A stretch of 54,628 nucleotides of DNA from Bacillota bacterium (GTDB lineage Bacteria; Bacillota; DTU025; MWDF01): NCBI GenBank assembly GCA_017994615.1, contig JAGOKM010000003.1, positions 1 to 54,628 of the forward strand, read 5' to 3'. Position 1 is the stretch's first letter, and every line of letters starts with the position of its first letter. Of the stretch, positions 41,184 to 49,854 are shown piece by piece. A model generated the notes under the pieces. That model was not told where the DNA came from and did no database searches. It was given only the letters and a program-made list of their open reading frames with translations. The translations under genes and the position numbers were made by a program.

Positions 41184-42113
41184 ATGGCAACTCTAAGGGA
41201 GTTGGCAAAGAAGGAACTCGCGCTCTCGTCAGGTCATCGCGCCTGCGCCGGCTGCGGCTTCCCGACCATAATCAAGCAGGTGGCCCTGGCCTCCGACGCC
41301 CCTCTGGTGGTCGGTTGCGCAACGGGCTGCATGGAAGTCACCACGACCATATATCCTTATACGGCATGGAAGACCTCCTTCATCCATAACGCATTCGAGA
41401 ACGTCGCAGCGACGGTAAGCGGAGTGGAGGCTGCATATACGTCTCTGAAGCGCCGTGGCAAGATAAAGAAGGACGAGAAGATCAACTTCGTGGCCTTCGG
41501 CGGGGACGGCGGAACATACGACATCGGTTTCCAGGCGCTGTCAGGCGCAATGGAAAGAGGCCATGACATGGTGTACGTATGCTACGACAACCAGGCTTAC
41601 ATGAACACCGGCATACAGCGCTCCTCGGCTACTCCCAAGGGCGCGAACACCACGACTTCGCCGGTCGGCAAGGTCTCCACTGGTAAGAAGCAGTTCAGGA
41701 AGGACCTCACAGCCGCAATGGTCGCCCATGACATCCCGTATGTAGCCCAGGCCAGCCCGTTCTTCTGGAACGACCTGACCAGCAAGGCGAAGAAGGCCTT
41801 CGATGTGGAAGGCCCTGCCTTCCTCTGCGTAATCCAGCCCTGCGTGCTCGGCTGGAAGTACGAGCCGAGCGAATCGATGAGGCTGGCCAAGCTAGCGGTG
41901 GAGACATGCTACTGGCCGCTGTACGAAGTGGTCAACGGCGTCTACAAGCTCACCTACAAGCCCAAGGAGAAGCTGCCCGTGACGGAGTTCCTGAAGACCC
42001 AGGACCGTTTCAAGCACCTCTTCAAGCCCGAAAACGCCGATCTCTTGAAGGAGATCCAGGAAGACATCGACATGAAGTGGCACAGGCTCCTCAAGCTCTG
42101 CGGCGAGGAATAG
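41184..42113 (+). CDS. porB: 2-oxoacid:ferredoxin oxidoreductase, beta (TPP-binding) subunit
   Basis: A 309-residue subunit that binds thiamine diphosphate: GHRACAGCGFP near the start and the TPP/Mg motif FGGDGGTYDIGF...YDNQAYMNTG. Cys in ACAGCG and later CATGC probably help hold a cluster at the interface. It is 15 bases after the alpha gene and ends the operon before a strong terminator. Confidence 0.93.
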   Translation: MATLRELAKKELALSSGHRACAGCGFPTIIKQVALASDAPLVVGCATGCMEVTTTIYPYTAWKTSFIHNAFENVAATVSGVEAAYTSLKRRGKIKKDEKINFVAFGGDGGTYDIGFQALSGAMERGHDMVYVCYDNQAYMNTGIQRSSATPKGANTTTSPVGKVSTGKKQFRKDLTAAMVAHDIPYVAQASPFFWNDLTSKAKKAFDVEGPAFLCVIQPCVLGWKYEPSESMRLAKLAVETCYWPLYEVVNGVYKLTYKPKEKLPVTEFLKTQDRFKHLFKPENADLLKEIQEDIDMKWHRLLKLCGEE

Positions 42114-42138
42114 CCATCTGGACAGACGCAGATTACGT

Positions 42139-42173
42139 GGACAGCCGGGCAGACCCGGCTGTCCTTTTTCTTT
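42139..42173 (+). terminator. Intrinsic terminator of the por operon
   Basis: Perfect 11-base stem GGACAGCCGGG (42139-42149)/CCCGGCTGTCC (42154-42164) then TTTTTCTTT. Confidence 0.93.
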
Positions 42174-42190
42174 AGAATGCGAGATTCAGT

Positions 42191-42219
42191 TTGACTCGAC
42201 GCTCCATTGATGTTATAGT
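42191..42219 (+). promoter_or_regulatory. Promoter of the serS T-box transcript
   Basis: TTGACT (42191-42196), 17-base spacer, TATAGT (42214-42219); predicted start near 42226, just before the T-box leader. Confidence 0.7.
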
Positions 42220-42228
42220 AACCTGTAC

Positions 42229-42560
42229 TAACGCGATGAAAGGGACAAGTAGGCGAACCCGGCATCCTCAAGAGAGCCTGACAAGCTGCGTGAATCCGCC
42301 GACGGCCAAGCAGGTCGGAAAGCGAGCAAGATGAAGCGGCACGGTGAAAGACAGGCAGGAGCCAACGCCGAATCCACCCCGGAGCGGCCGGCTGAACAAG
42401 AGTAGGCTGAGACGGGAGCGCCCGAGACAGCGCAACGAGAGGGTATGCCAAGGTAGGCTGTGGACCTACTCAGGCATACCAAGCGGGGTGGCACCGCGAG
42501 CTTTGTGTGACTCGTCCCCGTGCGGCATCGATGGATGGCCGCACGGGGTTTGTTTTTTGC
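42229..42560 (+). promoter_or_regulatory. T-box leader of serS (serine-tRNA sensing)
   Basis: Stem I landmarks: AGTA loop-E motif (42248-42251), AGAGAG (42271-42276) and GCTGCGTGAA (42285-42294) of the distal loops. The specifier is probably TCC (Ser) at 42373-42375, followed by the usual A. The T-box GGGGTGGCACCGCG (42485-42498) has UGGC (42489-42492), complementary to a tRNA 3' end GCCA; the tRNA-Ser genes here have discriminator G. The terminator is CCCCGTGCGGC (42516-42526)/GCCGCACGGGG (42538-42548) plus TTTGTTTTTT. Uncharged tRNA-Ser should favour read-through into serS. Confidence 0.9.
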
Positions 42561-42586
42561 CTATGCTGCACTTGGGGGGTATGGCC

Positions 42587-43858
42587 ATGTTGGACATCAA
42601 GCTGGTAAGGAGCAATCCAGAGATTGTCAGGGAGGGCCTGAGGAAGAGGGGCCACAGCGAGGAGGCCTTAGACCAGCTTCTCGAGCTGGATGTAGCCAGA
42701 AGGAAGCTGATAGCCGAGGTCGAGGAGCTCAAAAGGCGCAGGAACGCCGCGACTGCCGAGATTGCGAAGTTCAAGAAGGCGGGAGCGGACGCAAGCGCCC
42801 TCATCGCAGAGACGCGACAGGAGGGCGACAGGATCGCAGAGCTGGACCGCCAGCAGGCCGACATGGACGAAAGGCAGAGGATGTTGCTTCTTAACATACC
42901 CAATATCCCCAACAAGGACCTGCCGGTCGGCAAATCCGACAAGGACAACGTCGAGGTAAGAAGGTGGGGAACGCCAACCGCCTTCGCCTTCGAGCCCAAG
43001 GCCCACTGGGACCTGGGGACATCGCTGGACATCCTGGACTTCGAGCGTGCAGGCAAGATCACCGGCGCAAGGTTCGCCATTTACAAAGGGCTGGGAGCAA
43101 GGCTCGAAAGGGCGTTGATTTCGTACATGCTCGAGCTGCATATAGACAAGCATGGCTACCTTGAGGTGTTCCCGCCCTTCATAGTCAACAGGGACAGCAT
43201 GATAGGCACGGGCCAGCTGCCAAAGTTCGCCGAGGACATGTTTAAACTGGAAGGTCTGGATTACTACCTTGTGCCGACAGCCGAAGTGCCGGTTACCAAT
43301 ATGTACAGGGGCGAGATCCTGGATTGTTCGAAGCTTCCGATCAGCCATTGCGCATATACGGCGTGCTTCAGGGCAGAAGCCGGCGCTTCTGGAAGGGACA
43401 CGCGAGGGCTCATCAGGCAGCACGAATTCGACAAGGTGGAGCTGGTAAAGTTCACGAAGCCAGAGGAGAGCTACGCCGAGCTTGAGAAGCTCACTTCAGA
43501 CGCGGAGGACGTCCTGAAGGGGTTAGGGCTGCCTTACAGGGTGATCACGCTCTGCACCGGCGACATAGGATTCTCCAGCGCCAAGACCTACGACATAGAA
43601 GTCTGGATGCCCAGCTATGGCAGGTACGTAGAGATATCCAGCTGCTCGAACTTCGAGTCCTACCAGGCCAGGCGCATGGATATCAAGTACAGGACCGAGT
43701 CGGGGAAAACCGAACACGTGCACACCCTGAACGGGTCAGGGACGGCAGTGGGAAGGTGTTTCGCTGCGATACTGGAGAATTTCCAGGCAGAGGACGGGTC
43801 CGTTACGATACCTGAGGCACTGAGGAAGTACATGGGCGGTGCCGAGAAGATAAGCTGA
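42587..43858 (+). CDS. serS: Seryl-tRNA synthetase
   Basis: A 423-residue class-II synthetase: [22 protein letters not shown] opens the long N-terminal coiled-coil arm that binds the variable arm of tRNA-Ser; [31 protein letters not shown] (motif 2) and [17 protein letters not shown] (motif 3) form the active site. ATG 42587 is favoured by GGGGGG at 7 bases and by family start; ATG 42581 would add two residues. Reading further upstream runs into the T-box leader and is not coding. Two tRNA-Ser genes follow. Confidence 0.96.
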   Translation: MLDIKLVRSNPEIVREGLRKRGHSEEALDQLLELDVARRKLIAEVEELKRRRNAATAEIAKFKKAGADASALIAETRQEGDRIAELDRQQADMDERQRMLLLNIPNIPNKDLPVGKSDKDNVEVRRWGTPTAFAFEPKAHWDLGTSLDILDFERAGKITGARFAIYKGLGARLERALISYMLELHIDKHGYLEVFPPFIVNRDSMIGTGQLPKFAEDMFKLEGLDYYLVPTAEVPVTNMYRGEILDCSKLPISHCAYTACFRAEAGASGRDTRGLIRQHEFDKVELVKFTKPEESYAELEKLTSDAEDVLKGLGLPYRVITLCTGDIGFSSAKTYDIEVWMPSYGRYVEISSCSNFESYQARRMDIKYRTESGKTEHVHTLNGSGTAVGRCFAAILENFQAEDGSVTIPEALRKYMGGAEKIS

Positions 43859-43881
43859 TTGCATATGCCGGGTGCTTCTGT

Positions 43882-43911
43882 TTGACGCAGCTTGTCGATG
43901 GATGTTAAAAT
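43882..43911 (+). promoter_or_regulatory. Promoter of the tRNA-Ser pair
   Basis: TTGACG (43882-43887), 18-base spacer, TAAAAT (43906-43911), ending 32 bases before the first tRNA. Confidence 0.6.
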
Positions 43912-43943
43912 CCTCATTGCTGATTCAAGAGCGCCCACGGCAC

Positions 43944-44032
43944 GGAGGGGTGTTCGAGCGGTTTATGGAGCTGGTCTTGAAAACCAGTGTCCCAGCAATG
44001 GGCCGTGGGTTCGAATCCCACCCCCTCCGCCA
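43944..44032 (+). tRNA. tRNA-Ser (TGA anticodon)
   Basis: An 89-base class-II tRNA: acceptor GGAGGGG/CCCCTCC, anticodon stem CTGGT/ACCAG around loop CTTGAAA (anticodon TGA, reads UCA), long variable arm, T-arm GTGGG-TTCGAAT-CCCAC, discriminator G and encoded CCA. Confidence 0.95.
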
Positions 44033-44054
44033 TATGAAAAACCCAGCTTTTTGC

Positions 44055-44146
44055 GGAGAGATACCCAAGCAGGCTGAAGGGGCCGGTTTGCTAAACCGGT
44101 AGTAGGGGAAACCCTAGCGCGGGTTCGAATCCCGCTCTCTCCGCCA
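44055..44146 (+). tRNA. tRNA-Ser (GCT anticodon)
   Basis: A 92-base class-II tRNA: acceptor GGAGAGA/TCTCTCC, anticodon stem CCGGT/ACCGG around loop TTGCTAA (anticodon GCT, reads AGC/AGU), variable arm AGGG-GAAA-CCCT, discriminator G and encoded CCA. It is 22 bases after the first tRNA-Ser and probably shares its transcript. Confidence 0.95.
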
Positions 44147-44150
44147 GATA

Positions 44151-44188
44151 TGAAGGGGACCGTTTCTGGTCCCCTTCACCCTTGCTCT
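44151..44188 (+). terminator. Intrinsic terminator of the tRNA-Ser pair
   Basis: Stem TGAAGGGGACC (44151-44161)/GGTCCCCTTCA (44168-44178) followed by CCCTTGCTCTTT. Confidence 0.75.
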
Positions 44189-44223
44189 TTGTTCATAAAC
44201 CTGGTGTGACGGGAGGTGCCTCA

Positions 44224-44943
44224 ATGAAAGCGTCGGAGTTGGTAGATGAAGCAAGGGAGCTGTTCGCACGCAGCGCCGACCCGGTCATTGCTGACAAGTA
44301 CAGGCGCTATTTCACGGAAGGATACGACCCTTACGGGGTGGATGCCCAGATCGTCTCCGCAAAGGTCAGAGAAGTGCTAGGCCGAGGTATAGACATAAGC
44401 ACAGCTTTCAGGGCCTGCGACGAATTCATCGGCTCGGGGAGGTACGAGGAAGGGCACTTCGCCATAGCCCTCATCAAGGGGCTGAAGGCCCAGTACACGA
44501 GGGATACCTTCCATGCCGTAGAACGATGGTTCGACTTCGGCATAGGAAACTGGGCGCACGACGACGGTCTGTGCCTTGATGTTGTAGCCGCGCTCCTTGC
44601 GGCAGGACATGCGGGGCTATCCGATATCGCGCCCTGGGCGCTGTCGCCCCACAAATACCAGAGAAGGGCTCTGCCGGTATCTTTAATCAAAGTCGCAGGT
44701 TCAGATGGGTTCCCCCTGGGCATGTCCCTGACGGCTGTGGAATGCCTGTTCGGAGACGAAGAGAAGGTCGTCCATCAAGGCCTGGGATGGTTTCTGAGGG
44801 AAGTGTGGAAAGACAACCCGTATGAAGTAGAAGAACTGCTCCTCAGGTACAGGGAAACGGGTGCGAGGCTGATTTACCAGTATGCGACCGAGAAGATGTC
44901 CAAAGAGAAGAAAGACAAGTTCAGGAGGAAATCTTCCAAATGA
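44224..44943 (+). CDS. DNA alkylation repair protein (AlkC/AlkD-like HEAT repeat family)
   Basis: A 239-residue, mostly helical protein matching the DNA_alkylation family of HEAT-repeat glycosylases, which remove bulky or positively charged alkylated bases. Recognisable parts are ADKYRRYFTEGYDPYGVD near the start, RWFDFGIGNWAHDDGLC in the middle, and RRALPVSLIKVA then GLGWFLREVWKDNP near the end. ATG 44224 follows GGGAGGTG; an upstream in-frame ATG at 44182 lies in the terminator region. Its stop overlaps the next gene by 4 bases. Some relatives are not glycosylases, so activity is inferred. Confidence 0.8.
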   Translation: MKASELVDEARELFARSADPVIADKYRRYFTEGYDPYGVDAQIVSAKVREVLGRGIDISTAFRACDEFIGSGRYEEGHFAIALIKGLKAQYTRDTFHAVERWFDFGIGNWAHDDGLCLDVVAALLAAGHAGLSDIAPWALSPHKYQRRALPVSLIKVAGSDGFPLGMSLTAVECLFGDEEKVVHQGLGWFLREVWKDNPYEVEELLLRYRETGARLIYQYATEKMSKEKKDKFRRKSSK

Positions 44944-45707
44944 ACCACGAGACAGCCGCCGAAGGCGGGCTCTACCTGCCCAAGGGCTACCATAATAAGC
45001 TAATCAAAGCGGTTATGCAGTTCGGCCTCATAGAAGACGGCGACAATGTGCTTGTCGGCTTTTCTGGGGGCAAGGACAGCGCATTCCTCATGTACGCCCT
45101 AAAGAGCTTGCAGTTATACTCACCCCTAAGCTTCTCCCTCGGCTCAGCGACGGTAGACCTTGGTTTCGATGATAGTCTAGATGAGGATGCAGTGACGGAG
45201 TATGCCAGACGGCTGGCTATGCCGCATGGGTTCATAAGGACCAAGGCATTCGAAGTCATCAAGCAGAGATCGGAGGCGTCCCCCTGCGCATGGTGCTCCT
45301 ATTTCCGCAGGGCCAGCATCAACACCTACGCCAGGAAGAATGGCTATAACAAGGTCGCCTATGCCCATCACATGGACGATGCGATGGAGACGCTAATGAT
45401 GAACATGCTTTACAGTGGAAGGGGAGGAACCTTCCTTCCGAGGACTGAGCTGACAAGAAGCGGCATCACAGTCATCAGGCCTCTAATCTACTTCAGCGAG
45501 AGGGAAGTGACGAAAGCGCTGAAGTTCATGGGGTTCACCCCGCTGGAGAGCCCGTGCCCTTATTCCGGGGACACGAGCAGGGCAAGGGTGAAGAAGCTCA
45601 TAAAGGAGCTCGACATGGAAAACAGGATGGTCCGCAGGAACATAGAGGCGGTCGTGAAGGCCTGGCTCGAACCTCGGATTGTCTCCCCGGGCCCGGAGAA
45701 TTGTTAG
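44940..45707 (+). CDS. TtcA-like PP-loop ATPase, probable tRNA 2-thiolation enzyme
   Basis: A 255-residue protein of the TtcA/TtuA superfamily. The PP-loop reads GFSGGKDSAFLMYAL, a CxxC (SPCAWCSYFRR) could hold an Fe-S cluster with the later Cys in ESPCPYSGD, and YAHHMDDAMETLMMNML is the family's second motif. TtcA makes 2-thiocytidine in tRNA. It begins in the stop of the alkylation-repair gene (ATGA). Exact tRNA target unknown; the third Cys position suits the TtcA type. Confidence 0.82.
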   Translation: MNHETAAEGGLYLPKGYHNKLIKAVMQFGLIEDGDNVLVGFSGGKDSAFLMYALKSLQLYSPLSFSLGSATVDLGFDDSLDEDAVTEYARRLAMPHGFIRTKAFEVIKQRSEASPCAWCSYFRRASINTYARKNGYNKVAYAHHMDDAMETLMMNMLYSGRGGTFLPRTELTRSGITVIRPLIYFSEREVTKALKFMGFTPLESPCPYSGDTSRARVKKLIKELDMENRMVRRNIEAVVKAWLEPRIVSPGPENC

Positions 45708-45773
45708 AAAAAGGATCATCTAGGTCACCTGCAGGAACAATAGGACCGATAAGTTCGTAGAATATATATAGGT

Positions 45774-45818
45774 GATTTGACGTCAAAATCGCATTAAAAT
45801 ATAATGATTTGATGTTAA
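45774..45818 (+). promoter_or_regulatory. Strong promoter of the envelope operon flanked by repeated 13-mers
   Basis: TTGACG (45777-45782), 17-base spacer, perfect TATAAT (45800-45805). The 13-mers GATTTGACGTCAA (45774-45786) and GATTTGATGTTAA (45806-45818) match at 11 of 13 positions and start 32 bases apart, about three DNA turns; the first contains the palindrome TTGACGTCAA over the -35. Confidence 0.75.
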
Positions 45819-45843
45819 GATTCAACTTCTGGAGGCGTATCCC

Positions 45844-46551
45844 ATGAAAGTAAGGGCCCGCGCTGCTTTGACAGCCGCCGCCAAGGCGGTGGCAGTGGTT
45901 TCGACCATAGTGATGATTTCGATGACAGCTCAGGCCGCCCCTAACGGTGCGGATATCGCCTCTAAGGTAAAGACCGCCTACGAGAGCCTTAAGACCGTGT
46001 CGCTCATCGCCGCCGTCGAATACAAGGAAGGCAAGAACCTCATGGCGATGAAGGCCAGCGTGATGGCCGACCTTGCGACAAATGTGATACGGCTTGAGAT
46101 AACCCAGCATCCGGTCCTCGAGGGTCAGATCGTCATACTTGACGGCAACAAGAACATATCTACAGTCTACATGCCCGTTACCAACCAGGCTTTCCGCGGG
46201 CCCTCCGCCAAGGTCGCATCGGCGCTCGGCGTGGATATGACCAGTTTCAGCCCTGACCAGCTTCTCAACATAGACATAAACGAAGCGCTGTCGATCAAGT
46301 ACCTGCGCACAGAGAAGATTGACAGGCTGGATTACTATGTGCTCGAGACGAAGCCTAAGCAGGCCCCTGACACATACCAGCTGGTATGGGTGGACGCGGA
46401 GAATTACTCGGTCAAACAGGTTGAAGCCTATGACGCCCAGAAAGTCCGGCTGGTCAAGGTAGTAATAGAGGAATACAAACCGAACGTCAAGCTCGATGCC
46501 AAGAAGCTGGCAGAGCTGCCCAAGGGGACGAAGATCTCCGAAATAAAGTAA
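45844..46551 (+). CDS. LolA-like periplasmic outer-membrane lipoprotein-sorting protein
   Basis: A 235-residue protein with a signal peptide cleaved near AQAAPNG. The rest has the LolA/COG2834 pattern: AYESLKTVSLIAAVEYKEG, then beta-strands with DGNKNISTVYMP and a hydrophobic lining, and LVWVDAENYSVKQVEAYD. LolA-fold proteins shield lipid tails while crossing the periplasm. GGAGGC precedes ATG 45844. It leads an operon with an RND permease 24 bases downstream, so it may hand a lipid or lipoprotein to or from that pump rather than act as general LolA. Confidence 0.75.
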   Translation: MKVRARAALTAAAKAVAVVSTIVMISMTAQAAPNGADIASKVKTAYESLKTVSLIAAVEYKEGKNLMAMKASVMADLATNVIRLEITQHPVLEGQIVILDGNKNISTVYMPVTNQAFRGPSAKVASALGVDMTSFSPDQLLNIDINEALSIKYLRTEKIDRLDYYVLETKPKQAPDTYQLVWVDAENYSVKQVEAYDAQKVRLVKVVIEEYKPNVKLDAKKLAELPKGTKISEIK

Positions 46552-46575
46552 TGTGACGCTCTTGGAGGGGCTTTT

Positions 46576-49500
46576 ATGAATCTTACGTTGTTTTCGCTCA
46601 AGAGGCCAGTCACCGTCGTAATGGCGGTGCTGGCTGTATTAATGTTCGGATTAATATCGCTCGACAGGCTGAGCCTTGAGATGCTGCCGAACATGGACTT
46701 CCCCATGCTTGCCGTAGTGACCATTTATCCGAACGCGGATGCTGAAACTGTGGAATCTACTGTTACACTACCCGTAGAGACACAGATAAGGGCGATCCAA
46801 GGCGTCAGGAACGTCAACTCCACGAGCATGGAGAACGCTTCCATGGTCATGGTGGAGTTCAACTGGGGGACAGACCTCGGGGAAGCCCAGAACATCGTGA
46901 AGTCGGAGCTGGAAGCGAACTCTATGTTCATGCCCAGCGGCGCAAACGACACCTTCATCATCAGGATGAACCCGGATTCGATCGCCATGCTGATGCTCAG
47001 CATAGGATCCGAAGGTGAACCGGTCGAAGTCACCTCCAAGATAAAGAGGGACATAATACCCGAGATAAACAGGGTGCCTGGGGTGGCCGGCATAGTGCTG
47101 AGCGGCGGCACGGACAGGGTTATCACCGTCGAATACGACCACGAGAAGCTGGTGGAGAACAACGTAAACCCAATGTTGATGCAGCTTCTCATCCAGTATC
47201 AGAACATGACTGTTCCTGCAGGCGCCATAGTCGAGGGTGGCGTACGTTACCAGACGAAGGTCGGATCGAAGCTGAAAAGCATCGAGGACCTCGAAAACCT
47301 AGTCATAGGCCTGAAGAAGAAGGACGAGGGCGGAGAGGGTTCGGGACTTATGGGCCTTTCGATGCTCATGCCGTCTTTCCTGACGGTGGGCGATGTCGCT
47401 GACGTAAGGCTCGAAGGGCAGACCGCCGAAGGCTACATGAGGGTGAACGGCAAATCCAGCGTCGTCTTGAACATCTACAAGCAGTCAGGGTACAACACGG
47501 TCAACGTGGCCAAGGACCTGAAGGCGAAGATAAGCGAGCTGAGCGAACAGTATCCCGACATATCCCTCGGTTACATATTCGACCAATCCGAGTTCATAAG
47601 CCAGTCGATAGGCGACCTCGGAACTAGCGCCATACAGGGCGCGTTCCTGGCGATCGCGATACTCTTCCTTTATCTCAGGAGCCTGAAAGCGACACTCGTA
47701 ATCGGCATATCGATACCGCTTTCGGTGATAATAACATTCTCTGTCATGCTCGCGACCAACATGGAGCTCAACCTCCTCACGCTGGGCGGCCTTGCGTTGG
47801 GCATAGGGATGCTCGTCGACAACTCGATCGTCGTCCTTGAAAGCATCTACCGTCGAAGGGAGATGGGCGACAGCATGTTCGATGCTGCGCTATACGGTAC
47901 CAGGGAAGTCAGCATGGCGATCCTTGGCTCCACCCTGACGACGGTCGGCGTGTTCGTGCCAGTTGTATTCATGTCGAGCCTCGCCGGCCAGCTGTTCAAG
48001 GACCTTGCCCTTACTGTCACGTATTCGCTGGCATCATCACTCATCGTAGCCCTTACGATAGTGCCGTTGGCGAGCCTCAAGCTGAACCTGAAGGCGCCAA
48101 AGGCCGCCAAGGAAGGCGTGGAAGAGGAGAGGGCCCTTACCGAGAAGCAGAAATACGAGAGGTACGGAGCACAGAAGTCCCGCAGGATATATGAAGGGGC
48201 TACGGCATGGGGCCTCAAGCACAGATGGCTGGTAATAGGGATGATGGCCGTTGCAGTGGGCCTTTCTGTGCTGGGTTACTTCCAGCTGGACCAGGAGTTC
48301 CTGCCGAAGATGGACATGGGAAGGATAGACGTGACTCTCATTCTTCCGGCAGGGAGCCCTACCGATAAGACGAACGAAGCGTCCTTGTACCTTGAGGACC
48401 TGCTATTGAAACAAGGATGGGTAGAATCCGTTTCAGCCCAGGTCGGCAGCCTCGGCACAGGCAGCTACCTTGCCCTTGTGATGTCCAACGCCGCCAATGA
48501 ATCGACATTGGGAGTGAACATCAAACAGGACAAGGACAGGATACCTATCGAAGATGCCGTTCAGGAGGTAAGAAAGCTAGCAGATGAAGTGATAGCAAAG
48601 TACCCTGGGGCTAATGTAACCGTAGACACATCGGGTTTCGGCGCGCTTCTGGGCGGCTTCATAGACCTGTTCGGCACGAAAGTCAACGTAAGCATAGTTG
48701 GAACCAACAGGGAAGGCATCGCCCAGGTGGCAGCAGAGATGACCGAGAGGCTGAGGAATACCCCCGGCATCATGGACGTAATATCGGACCTGGAGAACAC
48801 CCAGCCTGTGATGCTCCTGGACGTAAACAGGACGAGGGCCCTCATGGGCGGTCTTACGGCAGCCCAGATAGGACTCGGCGTCAGGACCAGCTCGCTTGGC
48901 ACGAACGTCACAAACATGACCATAGACGGCGAAGTTGTATCGGTGCTCGTGAAACCCTCCACCGGTAAGGATCCCGACCTGGCCTCCCTCATGAACCTGC
49001 CGGTCTCGAGCACGACGTCAATAATCAGCACAGGAGGTGATGCCGCCTCGTCGGCAGCGGCGGCAGCGGCGAGTTCGCTTCTCTCCCCGGTGACCGATGT
49101 CTACGTCAACAGGGTGGCAACGCCATATGAAGAAGTAGGCCCTGTCCAGCTCACAAGGCGCAACGGCGAGCAGATAATGCAGGTGACCTACGCGTTCGAC
49201 AGCTCGTATAAGATAGGCAATGCTCAAAAGGTGGCCGAAAAGATCGCCTCTGAAATAGATATGCCCGACGGAGTCAAGGTGAACTTCGGCGGGGTATCCG
49301 AGCTTCTGACGGACGGTTTCAACGACCTTTACTTCGCGGCAGCTATGGCCGTCTTCATAGTCTATTTCGTGATGGCAGTGCAGTTCGAATCGTTCATCTA
49401 TCCGCTGATCATCCTTTTCACCGTGCCGCTGGCGCTAATAGGAGCAGTCGCTGCGTTGTTCCTGAGCGGTACCGGAGTCGGGATCAGCGCCCTGATAGGA

Positions 49501-49854
49501 ATAGTCGTCCTTATAGGAGTAGTGGTCAACAACGGCATAGTCATGGTCGACTTCATCCTCCAGATGAAGGCGAAGGGCTTCAGCACCGACCAGGCGATCA
49601 TCATCTCGGGAAGGTCAAGGCTCAGGCCGATCCTGATGACGGCCCTGACCACCATACTCGGACTTATACCGATAGCGTTCTCCACAGGCAAGGGTTCGGA
49701 GATAAGCAGGGGCATGGCTTTTACGGTAATTGGCGGCCTGGTTGCATCCACTTACCTGACCCTGGTCGTAGTACCTGTGGCTTTCAAGCTCTTTGACGAC
49801 TTCATCAACTGGATCGGCAGGCACAAGGAGGTAAGCATCGATGAAGCTAAATAA
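46576..49854 (+). CDS. RND efflux permease (HAE1/AcrB type)
   Basis: A 1092-residue inner-membrane protein with the RND layout: helix 1 (RPVTVVMAVLAVLMFGLISL), a large periplasmic loop, helices 2-6, a second loop and helices 8-12. The proton-relay region reads GLALGIGMLVDNSIVVLES, with one Asp where AcrB has two. A low-complexity run of Ala and Ser (about residues 820-835, GDAASSAAAAAASS) sits in the second periplasmic loop. GGAGGGG precedes ATG 46576. No periplasmic adaptor or TolC gene is adjacent; instead a LolA-like gene precedes and a beta-barrel-like gene follows. Confidence 0.92.
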   Translation: MNLTLFSLKRPVTVVMAVLAVLMFGLISLDRLSLEMLPNMDFPMLAVVTIYPNADAETVESTVTLPVETQIRAIQGVRNVNSTSMENASMVMVEFNWGTDLGEAQNIVKSELEANSMFMPSGANDTFIIRMNPDSIAMLMLSIGSEGEPVEVTSKIKRDIIPEINRVPGVAGIVLSGGTDRVITVEYDHEKLVENNVNPMLMQLLIQYQNMTVPAGAIVEGGVRYQTKVGSKLKSIEDLENLVIGLKKKDEGGEGSGLMGLSMLMPSFLTVGDVADVRLEGQTAEGYMRVNGKSSVVLNIYKQSGYNTVNVAKDLKAKISELSEQYPDISLGYIFDQSEFISQSIGDLGTSAIQGAFLAIAILFLYLRSLKATLVIGISIPLSVIITFSVMLATNMELNLLTLGGLALGIGMLVDNSIVVLESIYRRREMGDSMFDAALYGTREVSMAILGSTLTTVGVFVPVVFMSSLAGQLFKDLALTVTYSLASSLIVALTIVPLASLKLNLKAPKAAKEGVEEERALTEKQKYERYGAQKSRRIYEGATAWGLKHRWLVIGMMAVAVGLSVLGYFQLDQEFLPKMDMGRIDVTLILPAGSPTDKTNEASLYLEDLLLKQGWVESVSAQVGSLGTGSYLALVMSNAANESTLGVNIKQDKDRIPIEDAVQEVRKLADEVIAKYPGANVTVDTSGFGALLGGFIDLFGTKVNVSIVGTNREGIAQVAAEMTERLRNTPGIMDVISDLENTQPVMLLDVNRTRALMGGLTAAQIGLGVRTSSLGTNVTNMTIDGEVVSVLVKPSTGKDPDLASLMNLPVSSTTSIISTGGDAASSAAAAAASSLLSPVTDVYVNRVATPYEEVGPVQLTRRNGEQIMQVTYAFDSSYKIGNAQKVAEKIASEIDMPDGVKVNFGGVSELLTDGFNDLYFAAAMAVFIVYFVMAVQFESFIYPLIILFTVPLALIGAVAALFLSGTGVGISALIGIVVLIGVVVNNGIVMVDFILQMKAKGFSTDQAIIISGRSRLRPILMTALTTILGLIPIAFSTGKGSEISRGMAFTVIGGLVASTYLTLVVVPVAFKLFDDFINWIGRHKEVSIDEAK

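Noticed and set aside
42344-42586. N-terminal extension of seryl-tRNA synthetase by 81 codons
   Set aside because: This stretch is the T-box leader and its terminator; SerS proteins start MLDIK at 42587.
43944-44146. Repeat array or CRISPR-like structure from the similar ends (CCCTCCGCCA, CTCTCCGCCA)
   Set aside because: The similarity is explained by two tRNA-Ser genes with matching acceptor and T-arm sequences.
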